Shown in pieces: positions 50,926 to 58,178 of a DNA stretch of 64,000 nt. Both the position numbers and the translations under genes were made by a program. The stretch's first letter is position 1, and each line of letters starts with the position of its first letter. The notes beneath the pieces were generated by a model. That model did no database searches, had not been told where the DNA came from, and worked only from the letters and a program-made list of their open reading frames with translations. The DNA is taken from NCBI GenBank assembly GCA_964517435.1, contig CAZFEC010000009.1, positions 15,124-79,123 of the forward strand. The letters run 5' to 3'. This stretch comes from BS150m-G50 sp964517435 (GTDB lineage Bacteria > CAIWAD01 > BS150m-G50).

Positions 50926-50933
50926 TGTATCAC
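50926..50933 (-). repeat. GTGATACA octamer containing the flgI stop codon
   Basis: The TGA of flgI is bases 2-4 of the octamer. This is the only copy placed in the frame that contains a stop. Confidence 0.88.
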
Positions 50934-52048
50934 AGAATAACCAACTCCGCGTCCAGCGCCCCGGCGGCTTTGATCGACTGGAAGATGGAGATCATGTCGC
51001 GCGGTGAAACACCCAGCGTGTTGAGGGCGCGGGCGACATCCTGCACCGTGCTCGCCTCCTCCAGTACCATCATGCGCGCCTCTCCCTGGTCGATCACGAT
51101 ATCGCCGACGCCGGTCACCACCGTTTCGCCGCCGGAAAAGGCGGGCGGTTGCGACACCTGCGGAGTCTGCTTGATCGTCACCGAGAGATTGCCGTGGGAA
51201 ACCGCCACACTGCGGATGGCGACTTCCCGGCCCACGACGATGGTGCCGGTACGCTCGTTGATGACCACCCGTGCCACCAGGTCGGGTACTACCTGCAACA
51301 CCTCGATCTCCGCGATAAAGGCGACCAGCTGGTCGAAGCCCTGGTAGTCCGGCGGAATCTGTATCCGGACGCTGTTCGCGTTCTCCGCTACGCCCGCCCC
51401 GGCGCCGAAAGCGGCGTCGATACTCTGCGCCACCCGCAGTGCGGTGGTGAAATCAGGCGTACGCAGCGAGAGATAGAGCTGATTGTCGCGCACCAGGCTG
51501 GTATAGCGGCCCTGCCGGACGGTGCCCCCTTCCGGTACCCGGCCCACCAGCGTGTAATTCTGCCGGATCTCGGCGCCGGCGGCCTGGAAGTTGAAACCGC
51601 CGATGGAGATCGCTCCCTGGCCCATGGCGATCACTTCGCCGTTGTCGTCATGCAGCGGGGTGCGCAGCAGCATGCCGCCCTGGAGGCTGCGCGCGTCGCC
51701 CAGCGAGGAAACGGTGAGATCGATGCGGTCGCCGGGGCGGCTGAAGGGCGGCAACTGCGCGGTCACGATGACCGCCGCCACATTGCGTGGCCGGATGGTA
51801 CCGGGCGGCACATTGATGCCGAACTTCTTCAGCATGTTCTCGATCGACTGCAGGGTGAAGGCGGATTTATTGCCGTCGCCGGTGCCCTCCAGGCCCACGA
51901 CCAGCCCGTAACCGACCAGGTCGTGTTCCTGCACCCCCTCAACCCGCGCCAGTTCCTTGATCCGCACCTGCGCCATCACCATCCCGGCGCAAAGCAGGCT
52001 GACTATGCTGATTGCGAGTAGTCTGCGATTCAACGTCAAGTGATACAT
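50930..52048 (-). CDS. flgI: Flagellar P-ring protein
   Basis: 372 residues with a signal peptide (about 1-27, ending Met-Val-Met-Ala). Forms the P ring in the peptidoglycan layer. Family blocks: Val-Arg-Ile-Lys-Glu-Leu-Ala-Arg-Val-Glu-Gly-Val-Gln, Leu-Val-Gly-Tyr-Gly-Leu-Val-Val-Gly-Leu-x-Gly-Thr-Gly-Asp, Pro-Gly-Asp-Arg-Ile-Asp-Leu-Thr-Val-Ser-Ser-Leu-Gly-Asp-Ala, and Asn-Glu-Arg-Thr-Gly-Thr-Ile-Val. I take the ATG at 52048 (AAAGG upstream) over the GTG one codon earlier. Oddly, the GTGATACA octamer overlaps both its start codon (52040-52047) and its stop codon (50926-50933). Confidence 0.95.
   Translation of the reverse strand: MYHLTLNRRLLAISIVSLLCAGMVMAQVRIKELARVEGVQEHDLVGYGLVVGLEGTGDGNKSAFTLQSIENMLKKFGINVPPGTIRPRNVAAVIVTAQLPPFSRPGDRIDLTVSSLGDARSLQGGMLLRTPLHDDNGEVIAMGQGAISIGGFNFQAAGAEIRQNYTLVGRVPEGGTVRQGRYTSLVRDNQLYLSLRTPDFTTALRVAQSIDAAFGAGAGVAENANSVRIQIPPDYQGFDQLVAFIAEIEVLQVVPDLVARVVINERTGTIVVGREVAIRSVAVSHGNLSVTIKQTPQVSQPPAFSGGETVVTGVGDIVIDQGEARMMVLEEASTVQDVARALNTLGVSPRDMISIFQSIKAAGALDAELVIL
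52040..52047 (+). repeat. TGTATCAC octamer containing the flgI start codon
   Basis: On the coding strand the octamer begins with the TG of the flgI ATG and encodes Tyr-His as codons 2-3. With the copy at the stop it forms an inverted pair exactly framing flgI. It is the single copy preceded by A. Confidence 0.88.
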
Positions 52049-52079
52049 CACTGCCTTTCGTTTGTATCCGGAGCCGCGA

Positions 52080-52646
52080 TTAGAAGATCCAGCCGAGGAC
52101 GCGGTTGACGAGGCTGGGGCGCTGCGCGTTACGCAGGTCTCCCTGGCCGCTGTAGGTGATGCGCGCGTTGACGATCTGATGCGAGAAGATCGAATTGTCG
52201 TACCGGATGTCTTCCCGGCGGATGGTGCCGCTCAGGGACAGAATCTGGGTTTCACCGTCGATGTTGATCGTGCGGGTACCCTCGATGGCCAGGCGCCCGT
52301 CCGGTTCCACCGTCGTCACCTGTACGCTCATGCGCCCGTTCAGTGAATTGCTGCGCTGGCTGTTGCCGTCGGCCTTGTGTTCGTTGTTGATATCGCCGGA
52401 AACGCCCATCTTCGGCAGGAAGGAAAGCGTTTCGCTGCCGGAAACATCCACACCCATCTTGTCCTTCTTGTTGAGGGTGGTGCGGGCGATGTTACTGCCG
52501 CTGGCGCTCTCGGATATGATGACGATCAGCACATCCCCGACCTCGCCGGCGCGGTGATCGGCGAACAGGTCGCTGAAGCCGCCGCTGCCCCAGGCGGCGC
52601 TGACGCAGCCCAGCAGCAACAACGCAGTCCACAGTCCAAGCTTCAT
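52080..52646 (-). CDS. flgH: Flagellar L-ring protein
   Basis: 188 residues from the ATG at 52646 with GGAGG 4 bases upstream. The signal contains Leu-Leu-Gly-Cys (Cys14), so it may be lipidated like other FlgH proteins. The L-ring core: Val-Gly-Asp-Val-Leu-Ile-Val-Ile-Ile-Ser-Glu-Ser-Ala-Ser, Gly-Arg-Leu-Ala-Ile-Glu-Gly, Ile-Arg-Arg-Glu-Asp-Ile and a C-terminal Leu-Gly-Trp-Ile-Phe. It forms the outer-membrane ring of the motor, confirming a diderm cell. Lies 31 bases before flgI. Confidence 0.94.
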   Translation of the reverse strand: MKLGLWTALLLLGCVSAAWGSGGFSDLFADHRAGEVGDVLIVIISESASGSNIARTTLNKKDKMGVDVSGSETLSFLPKMGVSGDINNEHKADGNSQRSNSLNGRMSVQVTTVEPDGRLAIEGTRTINIDGETQILSLSGTIRREDIRYDNSIFSHQIVNARITYSGQGDLRNAQRPSLVNRVLGWIF

Positions 52647-52682
52647 ACGACCTCCCGCGGTCAAGTGTTCAGGTTCCGGTTT

Positions 52683-53378
52683 CTAATCGACAAAGCAGTG
52701 TACCTGTCCATCGGCGCCGATGCTGCCCTGCAGCACGCGGCCGGTGGTCCGCGACCGGACGAGAATGCTCTCACTGATGCAGCCGCTCTGCAGCGCGTGT
52801 CCGGTGTCACTGATGACAACCTGACCGCAGCGCAGCAGTACTCGCACATCGTTGCCGGCTTTGACAGCTTGCGGCGCGGCCAGTGCGGTGCGGGCGAGCA
52901 GGTCGTGCTCAGCCAGCCTGCGGCGCGTCACCAGCCCCAGCGGCGATTCGTTCGCCCGCAGGATATCCCGCCGCAACCGCGTGGTTTCCACCAGTCGCGT
53001 TTCGACCAGGCCCGGATAAATTGTCTCTTCCCGCTCGATAGCGTGGGCGGCGCACCAGAGCCGGTCCCAGGTTCTGACCTTGAGGGTCAGCCGTTCGTGC
53101 GAACCGTCCTCCCGCACCGCGTCCACCACCAGGGTGCCGCGTCGCTTGCCGGAGAGCGGATCCACCGCGACGAGCCTGCCGGTGGGCGGCCAGTCGGCGG
53201 CACGCGGCTTGACGGTCACCTGGACGCTGTCGTGTTCCACCCCGCAGAGCTGCGCAACCTGCTCGCGGACCGCCGTCAGGAAGTCGCCGGCGACGGCCGT
53301 CCCGATCGCGGGCAGGCTGATAACCGCCAGCGTCAGAGTGACGACGATGCGCTTGCTCCAGGGCGTCAACAGTTTCAC
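52683..53378 (-). CDS. flgA: FlgA-type P-ring assembly chaperone
   Basis: 231 residues with a signal peptide (about 1-30). The C-terminal half has the SAF-like core of FlgA: Arg-Arg-Asp-Ile-Leu-Arg-Ala-Asn-Glu-Ser-Pro-Leu-Gly-Leu-Val-Thr-Arg-Arg, then Val-Lys-Ala-Gly-Asn-Asp-Val-Arg-Val and Arg-Ser-Arg-Thr-Thr-Gly-Arg-Val-Leu-Gln-Gly. The chaperone helps FlgI polymerise in the periplasm. Three Cys residues in the mature part could form a disulfide. Placed between flgG and flgH, as in several deltaproteobacterial and spirochaete-like operons. Confidence 0.85.
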   Translation of the reverse strand: MKLLTPWSKRIVVTLTLAVISLPAIGTAVAGDFLTAVREQVAQLCGVEHDSVQVTVKPRAADWPPTGRLVAVDPLSGKRRGTLVVDAVREDGSHERLTLKVRTWDRLWCAAHAIEREETIYPGLVETRLVETTRLRRDILRANESPLGLVTRRRLAEHDLLARTALAAPQAVKAGNDVRVLLRCGQVVISDTGHALQSGCISESILVRSRTTGRVLQGSIGADGQVHCFVD

Positions 53379-53396
53379 CTGTGATCCTCATTTACC

Positions 53397-54185
53397 TTAG
53401 CGTTTGATGGCGGTTGCGGTCTGCAGCATTTCGTCCGCGGCGCGGATGGCGCGCGAATTCACTTCGTAAGCCCGCTGCGCCGTGATCATATCCACCATCT
53501 CCTCCACCACCTGCACATTGGCGCCCTCGAGAAAGCCCTGCGCCAGCGCGCCCAGGTTGTCCAGCCCCGGCGTACTCACCGTCGCCGGACCGGAGGCGGC
53601 CGTCTCGACATAGAGGTTTTGACCGATGTTGCGCAGGCCGGCGGAATTGACGAAGGAGGCCAGCTCCAGCGTTCCGATCTCCACCGCTTCCGCCTCACCC
53701 GCGATCAGCACGGAGATGACGCCGTCCCGGGTGATCTGCACGCTCTGAGTGTTTTCCGGAATGGTGATGCTCGGCTCCAGCGTCAAACCGTCGGCGGTCA
53801 CCAGGATTCCCTCCGCCGAGACCTTGAAGGAGCCGTCGCGGGTGTAACCCAGCGTGCCGTCCAACCGGCGGATCTGGAAGAAACCGTTGCCCTCGATGGC
53901 GATATCCAAGGAGTTGCCGGTCTGCAGCATATCGCCCTGGGTCATCATCTTCTGCGTCGCCACCGGGCGCACGCCGTGCCCGACCTGCAGCTCCGTCGGC
54001 AGGACGTTGCCCTGGGCGTTGGGCACACCCGCTTCCCGCAGGTTCTGATAGATCAGGTCCTGGAACTCGGTGCGACTCTTCTTGAAACCGGTCGTATTCA
54101 CATTGGCCAGGTTGTTGGCGATGTTGTCGATGTGCAACTGCTGCGCGAACATGCCGGATGCGGCTGTGGACAAGGCGCGAATCAT
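53397..54185 (-). CDS. flgG: Flagellar distal rod protein
   Basis: 262 residues, the standard length, from the ATG at 54185 with an excellent GAGGAGG site. Axial-protein ends: Ile-Arg-Ala-Leu-Ser-Thr-Ala-Ala-Ser-Gly-Met, Asn-Ile-Ala-Asn-Asn-Leu-Ala-Asn-Val-Asn-Thr-Thr-Gly-Phe-Lys, and at the C-terminus Val-Glu-Met-Ile-Thr-Ala-Gln-Arg-Ala-Tyr-Glu-Val-Asn-Ser. The Gln-Gly-Asp-Met-Leu-Gln-Thr-Gly-Asn and Gly-Phe-Phe-Gln-Ile blocks mark FlgG rather than FlgF. Follows flgF by 34 bases. Confidence 0.95.
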   Translation of the reverse strand: MIRALSTAASGMFAQQLHIDNIANNLANVNTTGFKKSRTEFQDLIYQNLREAGVPNAQGNVLPTELQVGHGVRPVATQKMMTQGDMLQTGNSLDIAIEGNGFFQIRRLDGTLGYTRDGSFKVSAEGILVTADGLTLEPSITIPENTQSVQITRDGVISVLIAGEAEAVEIGTLELASFVNSAGLRNIGQNLYVETAASGPATVSTPGLDNLGALAQGFLEGANVQVVEEMVDMITAQRAYEVNSRAIRAADEMLQTATAIKR

Positions 54186-54219
54186 TATCTCCTCCTCTGT
54201 CTGGTTAGGCTCTGGTTGT

Positions 54220-54960
54220 TTATCCGCTGACGGTACCGACCTGATTGATGGCACGGCCCAGAGTTTCATCCTGCGCCAGAATGGCGCGCTGGGTGAATTC
54301 GAACACCCGCTGCAGCTCGATCAGGTCCACCAGCTCCGACACGATGTCGACATTCGATTCCTCCAGGCTGCCCTGCACCACCTGCGGATATTCCACCGTC
54401 TGCGGGGCGGCATCCGCCGCGACACTGCGATAAAGGGAATGTCCGACCGCGGCCAGCTGGGCGCCCGACTCGAAGTTCACCACCTTGAGCCGGTCCACTT
54501 CCGATCCCCGCTGTGAGACGACACCGTCGACGCTGATGTCGACGCGACCCGCTCCCAGCAGGATCTCGCCCCCCTCTCCCAGCACCGGCAGGTTGTCGGA
54601 GTTCACCAGCTGTCCTTCATCGTTGCGATGGAAGCAGCCGTTGCGGGTGTAGAACTCGGTGCCGGCCGCGTTGCGCACCACGAAGAAGCCGCGATCGCGC
54701 AGGGCCAGGTCCAGGTCGTTGCCGGTGCTCTGGAAGGCGCCCGGTGTGAAGTCGGTGTATTGACCGGGCGCCAGCAGCGTCAAGCCGTTGCGTCCCGCCA
54801 TCTGCAGCCGGGCGATCTCCTGGTCGATCAGGTTGGTGTAGGCGAGGTGGTGCGATTTGTAGCCGGTGGTGTTGGCATTGGCCAGGTTCTGTGAGACCTT
54901 TTCATGCTGGATCCCGCGCGCCATCATCCCGGCGGTCGCTTCCAGAATTCCCTTCAACAT
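54220..54960 (-). CDS. flgF: Flagellar rod protein FlgF (proximal/distal rod)
   Basis: 246 residues from the ATG at 54960 with GGAG 7 bases upstream. It has the axial N-terminus (Met-Met-Ala-Arg-Gly-Ile-Gln-His-Glu-Lys-Val-Ser-Gln-Asn-Leu-Ala-Asn-Ala-Asn-Thr-Thr-Gly-Tyr-Lys), the Gly-Asn-Asp-Leu-Asp-Leu-Ala-Leu-Arg-Asp-Arg-Gly-Phe-Phe block and the C-terminal Leu-Ile-Glu-Leu-Gln-Arg-Val-Phe-Glu-Phe-Thr-Gln-Arg. It is the first gene of the operon flgF-G-A-H-I-J-N-K-L, so its promoter should lie in 54961-55180. Confidence 0.9.
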   Translation of the reverse strand: MLKGILEATAGMMARGIQHEKVSQNLANANTTGYKSHHLAYTNLIDQEIARLQMAGRNGLTLLAPGQYTDFTPGAFQSTGNDLDLALRDRGFFVVRNAAGTEFYTRNGCFHRNDEGQLVNSDNLPVLGEGGEILLGAGRVDISVDGVVSQRGSEVDRLKVVNFESGAQLAAVGHSLYRSVAADAAPQTVEYPQVVQGSLEESNVDIVSELVDLIELQRVFEFTQRAILAQDETLGRAINQVGTVSG

Positions 54961-55273
54961 CGCTTGCTCCTGCCGCCCGTTGCCGCTGTCTTTCACAGCG
55001 GAGTGGCTGCCTGTTATACTCCTTACATGCGAAGTCAGGGCAAAGGCCGTGCCAGCTGCTGGAGGAGCAGCCTGGATTCAAAACGGCGGAAAGGCGGTTA
55101 CAGTAAAGGGAACGGGAAGTTCGCAACTGACGAAGTCAGGAAGTGGAAAGCGGGGAGGTTTTGCGGGGAGGGGAAAGAAATACCTGTAGGGGCGGGTCTC
55201 TGACCCGCCCTTGTTTAAACAAGAAGACTTCACGCCATGATGCAACGAAGTGATTATTGTTCGGTATCGGGTC
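54961..55273. other. Gap between flgF and clpC
   Basis: About 310 bases without a convincing gene. It should hold the flgF operon promoter; a minus-strand TATAAC at 55013-55018 could be a -10 box but no good -35 sits at the right distance, and I see no clear sigma54 or sigma28 site. The right half holds the hairpin at 55190-55210 and the palindrome at 55210-55223. Confidence 0.5.
55190..55223. repeat. G+C-rich hairpin plus adjoining A+T-rich palindrome
   Basis: GGGCGGGTC and GACCCGCCC (55190-55198 and 55202-55210) form a perfect 9-bp hairpin with a 3-base loop, followed at once by the 14-bp palindrome CTTGTTTAAACAAG (55210-55223). It lies just past the clpC stop and could stop transcription from either side, though no long T-run follows. 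The G+C-rich hairpin with preceding GTAGG looks like a small repeat I have seen in intergenic DNA of other uncultured bacteria; unverified. Confidence 0.6.
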
Positions 55274-57715
55274 CTACAGCGATTCGTGCTCGTTGGCGGT
55301 GAGGAATTCCAGTTCCTTGCCGCGGCGGCGGACGCGGATACTGCTGCCGTCGGAGAAGGTGCCCTTCAGCACTTCCTCCGCGACCGGGTCTTCGATGTGC
55401 CGCTCGATCATACGGCGCAGCAGGCGGACGCCGCTGTCGGTGGACCAGCCCTGTTCGGCGATAAATTCGCGGGCGCCGGGAGTCAGTACCAGGTTGATAT
55501 CCCGGTCGGACAACCTTTCCTGCAGCTCAACAAGGTAGATGTCGATGATTTTCATCACATCCGTCTTCTGCAGCATGCGGAAGACAACCAGCTCGTCGAT
55601 GCGGTTGATGAACTCCGGCCGGTAGGTATCGCGGATCTCGCGCAGCAGGCGGTTGCGGATCTGTTCGTGCGGTATTTCCGCCTCCTCCTGGCCGAAGCCC
55701 ATGCGAGTGCTGGCGAATACCTCGCGGGTACCGACGTTGGAGGTCATGATGATGATCGTGTTGCGGAAACTTACCTGGCGTCCGTTGTTGTCTGTCAGCT
55801 GCCCCTCGTCCAGCACCTGCAGCAGGATGTTGAAGACTTCGGGATGGGCTTTTTCCATCTCGTCCAGCAGTACGACGGAATAGGGGCGGCGACGCACCTT
55901 CTCGGTGAGTTGTCCTCCCTCGTCGTAACCGACATAGCCGGGGGGAGCGCCGATCAGGCGCGAGACGGCGAATTTCTCCATGTATTCCGACATGTCGATG
56001 CGTACCAGCGCGTCCGGATCGTCGAAGAGGAACTCCGCCAGCACCTTGGCCAGCTCCGTTTTGCCGACGCCGGAAGGTCCGAGGAACAGGAAAGAACCGA
56101 TCGGGCGACTGGGGTTCTTGAAGCCGGCGCGGCTGCGGCGGATGGTGCGGGAGATATGCTGAATCGCTTCCTCCTGGCCGATGATCTTGCCACCGACCTC
56201 CTCCTCCATCTTCAGGAGCCGTTCCGATTCGGAGATATCTACCCGCGACACCGGAATGCCGGTCATCATCGAGACGACATGCGCGATGTCGTCCGGAGTG
56301 ACCGTCACCGGTTCATCCTGGGCGCTCTGTTCCCATTCATCCCGCTCCTGCAGCAGTTCCGCTTCCAGGCGGACCTTCTCGTCGCGCAGGCTGGCGGCCT
56401 GCTCGTACTCCTGCTGCTCGACCAATCGCTCCTTGTCGTGTTTCAGCGATTCGATGCGGGTTTCCACCTCCAGGATGCGCTGCGGGACGACGATGTTGGC
56501 CAGATGGATGCGGCTGCCGGTCTCATCGATGACGTCGATCGCCTTGTCCGGCAGCTGCCTGTCGGTGATGAAACGGTCGGAAAGCCGCACCGCCTGCACC
56601 AGCGCCGCCGGTGAATAAACCACATTGTGGTGCTCCTCGTACTTTTCCTTGAGTCCTTCCAGGATCTGGATAGTGTCCTGAATGGAAGAAGGTTCAACGA
56701 GGATTTTCTGGAAACGCCGTTCCAGGGCGCCGTCCTTTTCGACCGTCGTCCGGTACTCGTCCAGCGTGGTGGCGCCGATGCACTGCATGTCACCGCGGGC
56801 AAGGGCCGGCTTGAACATGTTGGAAGCGTCCAGCGAGCCGGAAGCGCTGCCGGCTCCGACGATGGTGTGCAACTCATCGAGGAAGAGGATGATCTCGCGG
56901 TTCGTACCCAGCTCGGTCATCAGCGTCTTGATCCGCTCCTCGAACTGGCCGCGATACTTGGTGCCGGCGACCAGACCGCCCAGGTCGAGCGAGACGACCC
57001 GCTTGCTCTGGAGGCTGTGCGGTACCTTGCGCTGCACGATGCGCAGCGCCAGTCCCTCGGCGATGGCAGTCTTACCGACGCCCGGTTCGCCGATCAGTAC
57101 CGGGTTATTCTTCTTGCGGCGGGAGAGCACCTGCGCGACTCGCTCGATCTCACGCTCGCGCCCGATGATTGGATCCAGCTCGTTATCGCGCGCCATGCGG
57201 GTGAGGTCGCGTCCGAAGTGATCGAGGGCAGGGGTTTTCGACTTGGAATGCGCGGCCGGTTCCTCAGCACCGCTCTCCTTGCCCTGCAGCAGCTTGCGGC
57301 GCTGGTCGCGAACGGTATTGTAGGTGATGTTGAAACTTTCCAGTACCTGCGCGGCGATGCCGTCATCCTCGCGGGTGATCGCCAGCAGGAGATGCTCGGT
57401 GCCGATGGAATCGGCGTTGAGGTTCTTCCCCTCCATGTAGGTGACCTTGAGTACCCGCTCCGCCTTCTTGGTGAAGGGGATATTGCCGATCCTCATCGTG
57501 TTGTCGGTGCTGTCGACGATCTCTTCGATCATCTCACGGATACTTTCCAGGTCGACATCCAGCGATTCCAGGATCTGGACCGCGGTGCCCTCCCCCAGCC
57601 GGACGATACCGAGCAGCAGGTGCTCGGTGCCGATGAAGTCATGCCCCAGACGTAGAGCCTCCTCGCGCGAAAATTGGATCACTTTCTGTACGCGGGGTGA
57701 AAACTTGCTGTGCAT
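55274..57715 (-). CDS. clpC: ClpC-type AAA+ unfoldase (Clp ATPase)
   Basis: 813 residues. Domain order: Clp N repeats (about 1-145), first AAA+ with Gly-Glu-Pro-Gly-Val-Gly-Lys-Thr-Ala (about 205), a middle UVR-type coiled segment (Asp-Lys-Glu-Arg-Leu-Val-Glu-Gln-Gln-Glu-Tyr-Glu-Gln-Ala-Ala, about 420-450) that distinguishes ClpC from ClpA, and second AAA+ with Gly-Pro-Ser-Gly-Val-Gly-Lys-Thr-Glu-Leu (about 545). It unfolds proteins for ClpP and handles stress damage; the mcsA/mcsB/ctsR partners of Gram-positives are not adjacent. It stands alone with its own predicted promoter. Confidence 0.95.
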   Translation of the reverse strand: MHSKFSPRVQKVIQFSREEALRLGHDFIGTEHLLLGIVRLGEGTAVQILESLDVDLESIREMIEEIVDSTDNTMRIGNIPFTKKAERVLKVTYMEGKNLNADSIGTEHLLLAITREDDGIAAQVLESFNITYNTVRDQRRKLLQGKESGAEEPAAHSKSKTPALDHFGRDLTRMARDNELDPIIGREREIERVAQVLSRRKKNNPVLIGEPGVGKTAIAEGLALRIVQRKVPHSLQSKRVVSLDLGGLVAGTKYRGQFEERIKTLMTELGTNREIILFLDELHTIVGAGSASGSLDASNMFKPALARGDMQCIGATTLDEYRTTVEKDGALERRFQKILVEPSSIQDTIQILEGLKEKYEEHHNVVYSPAALVQAVRLSDRFITDRQLPDKAIDVIDETGSRIHLANIVVPQRILEVETRIESLKHDKERLVEQQEYEQAASLRDEKVRLEAELLQERDEWEQSAQDEPVTVTPDDIAHVVSMMTGIPVSRVDISESERLLKMEEEVGGKIIGQEEAIQHISRTIRRSRAGFKNPSRPIGSFLFLGPSGVGKTELAKVLAEFLFDDPDALVRIDMSEYMEKFAVSRLIGAPPGYVGYDEGGQLTEKVRRRPYSVVLLDEMEKAHPEVFNILLQVLDEGQLTDNNGRQVSFRNTIIIMTSNVGTREVFASTRMGFGQEEAEIPHEQIRNRLLREIRDTYRPEFINRIDELVVFRMLQKTDVMKIIDIYLVELQERLSDRDINLVLTPGAREFIAEQGWSTDSGVRLLRRMIERHIEDPVAEEVLKGTFSDGSSIRVRRRGKELEFLTANEHESL

Positions 57716-57779
57716 TCAGCACTCCGTTCGCTTCAGGTCAAGGGGCCGTGAGTCGCATGGGGGACCGTGTTCTCACGTA

Positions 57780-57808
57780 AAGTTAATCAGCTGTTCGCCA
57801 ATTATCAA
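57780..57808 (-). promoter_or_regulatory. Predicted sigma70 promoter of clpC
   Basis: On the minus strand TTGATA (57803-57808) and TAACTT (57780-57785) are 17 bases apart, about 65 bases before the clpC ATG. No CIRCE-type inverted repeat or CtsR direct repeat is visible nearby. Confidence 0.45.
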
Positions 57809-58035
57809 CTCCAGTCGCTCCCGGTGGAGCGAAAACCATCGATTCTGATTCGATCTCCTTTTCAGGCTACATGCGGGAGACACCTTCAACAGTGTTATCG
57901 GTAGGAATGGGTGAATCCTTGAGGGGGTATTCGAATGGAGATCATTGAAACTTGCTGCTATGCTTCATCGCCTTTTGCAACTCGGCATTCGAATCCTTGA
58001 TGATCGAACCTTGTCGCAAGTTGTTCGTTCTAAAG

Positions 58036-58073
58036 CGATGCCTTCAGCATCGTACGCGGTGCTTGCGCACCGC
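58036..58073. repeat. Two tandem hairpins (REP-like)
   Basis: CGATGC...GCATCG with a 5-base loop (58036-58052) is followed 3 bases later by GCGGTGC...GCACCGC with a 4-base loop (58056-58073, perfect 7-bp arms). Placed downstream of the glucan operon, this may end its transcription or be part of a dispersed REP/BIME-like family; no T-run follows on either strand. Confidence 0.5.
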
Positions 58074-58087
58074 AAGAGTTGCGAAAG

Positions 58088-58170
58088 TAGGAGTCAGTAG
58101 TCAGTAGAATACCGATTGCGATACCGATCCCGATTGAGACTGTATTTCGGTATCGGTATTCGGTATCGCT
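58088..58170. repeat. Degenerate GTCAGTA and GATACCGAT repeats forming an imperfect inverted repeat
   Basis: GTCAGTA occurs twice in tandem near 58093-58105. It is followed by (A)CCGATTGCGATACCGAT-type units (58110-58135) and, after a short spacer, their near reverse complement (58147-58170). It ends 8 bases from the GH16 stop. It looks like simple-sequence expansion or a remnant of a small mobile repeat. Confidence 0.45.
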
Positions 58171-58178
58171 ATCGCTTC

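Larger units (their letters stand above)
3411..52049. repeat. Dispersed octamer GTGATACA / TGTATCAC, 26 copies
   Basis: GTGATACA on the plus strand starts at 3411, 3881, 7633, 8611, 9271, 9979, 26368, 26589, 33634, 36395, 39944, 41149 and 52040. TGTATCAC on the plus strand starts at 11039, 11824, 27493, 30322, 37771, 38433, 43483, 43726, 44701, 46596, 48889, 49120 and 50926. That is 13 copies each way; I estimate about one copy expected at roughly 60% G+C. The base before GTGATACA is T in 12, C in 12, G in 1 and A in 1; the base after is unconstrained. Twenty-two copies touch coding sequence, in all six frame placements; four are intergenic (9271, 30322, 43483, 44701). Positions were read by eye, so a few could be missed. 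Confidence 0.9.
57716..58178. other. Intergenic region with several small repeats
   Basis: About 460 bases without a gene. Besides the clpC promoter it holds two copies of GAATCCTTGA (57913-57922, 57991-58000), two copies of the palindrome ATTCGAAT (57929-57936, 57987-57994), two tandem hairpins (58036-58073) and a run of GATACCGAT-like and GTCAGTA-like units (58088-58170). It separates the clpC/flagellar block from the glucan locus. Confidence 0.7.

Noticed and set aside
3411..52049. GTGATACA copies as operators of one transcription factor
   Set aside because: Most copies lie deep inside genes, in both orientations and without promoters nearby, and the motif is not palindromic; a local regulator site does not explain the pattern.
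3411..52049. GTGATACA as a strand-biased Chi or KOPS signal
   Set aside because: Exactly 13 copies per strand, with orientation flipping in small groups; not fully excluded, because the window might span a replication switch.
54961..55180. Sigma54 or sigma28 promoter before flgF
   Set aside because: Looked for the GG/GC pair at -24/-12 and for TAAA...GCCGATAA-type boxes on the minus strand; only an isolated TATAAC was found.
55250..56614. 454-codon plus-strand frame opposite clpC
   Set aside because: Wholly antisense to conserved ClpC domains; composition typical of a shadow frame.
57716..57900. CIRCE or CtsR operator before clpC
   Set aside because: No TTAGCACTC-type inverted repeat and no GGTCAAA heptad direct repeat found.
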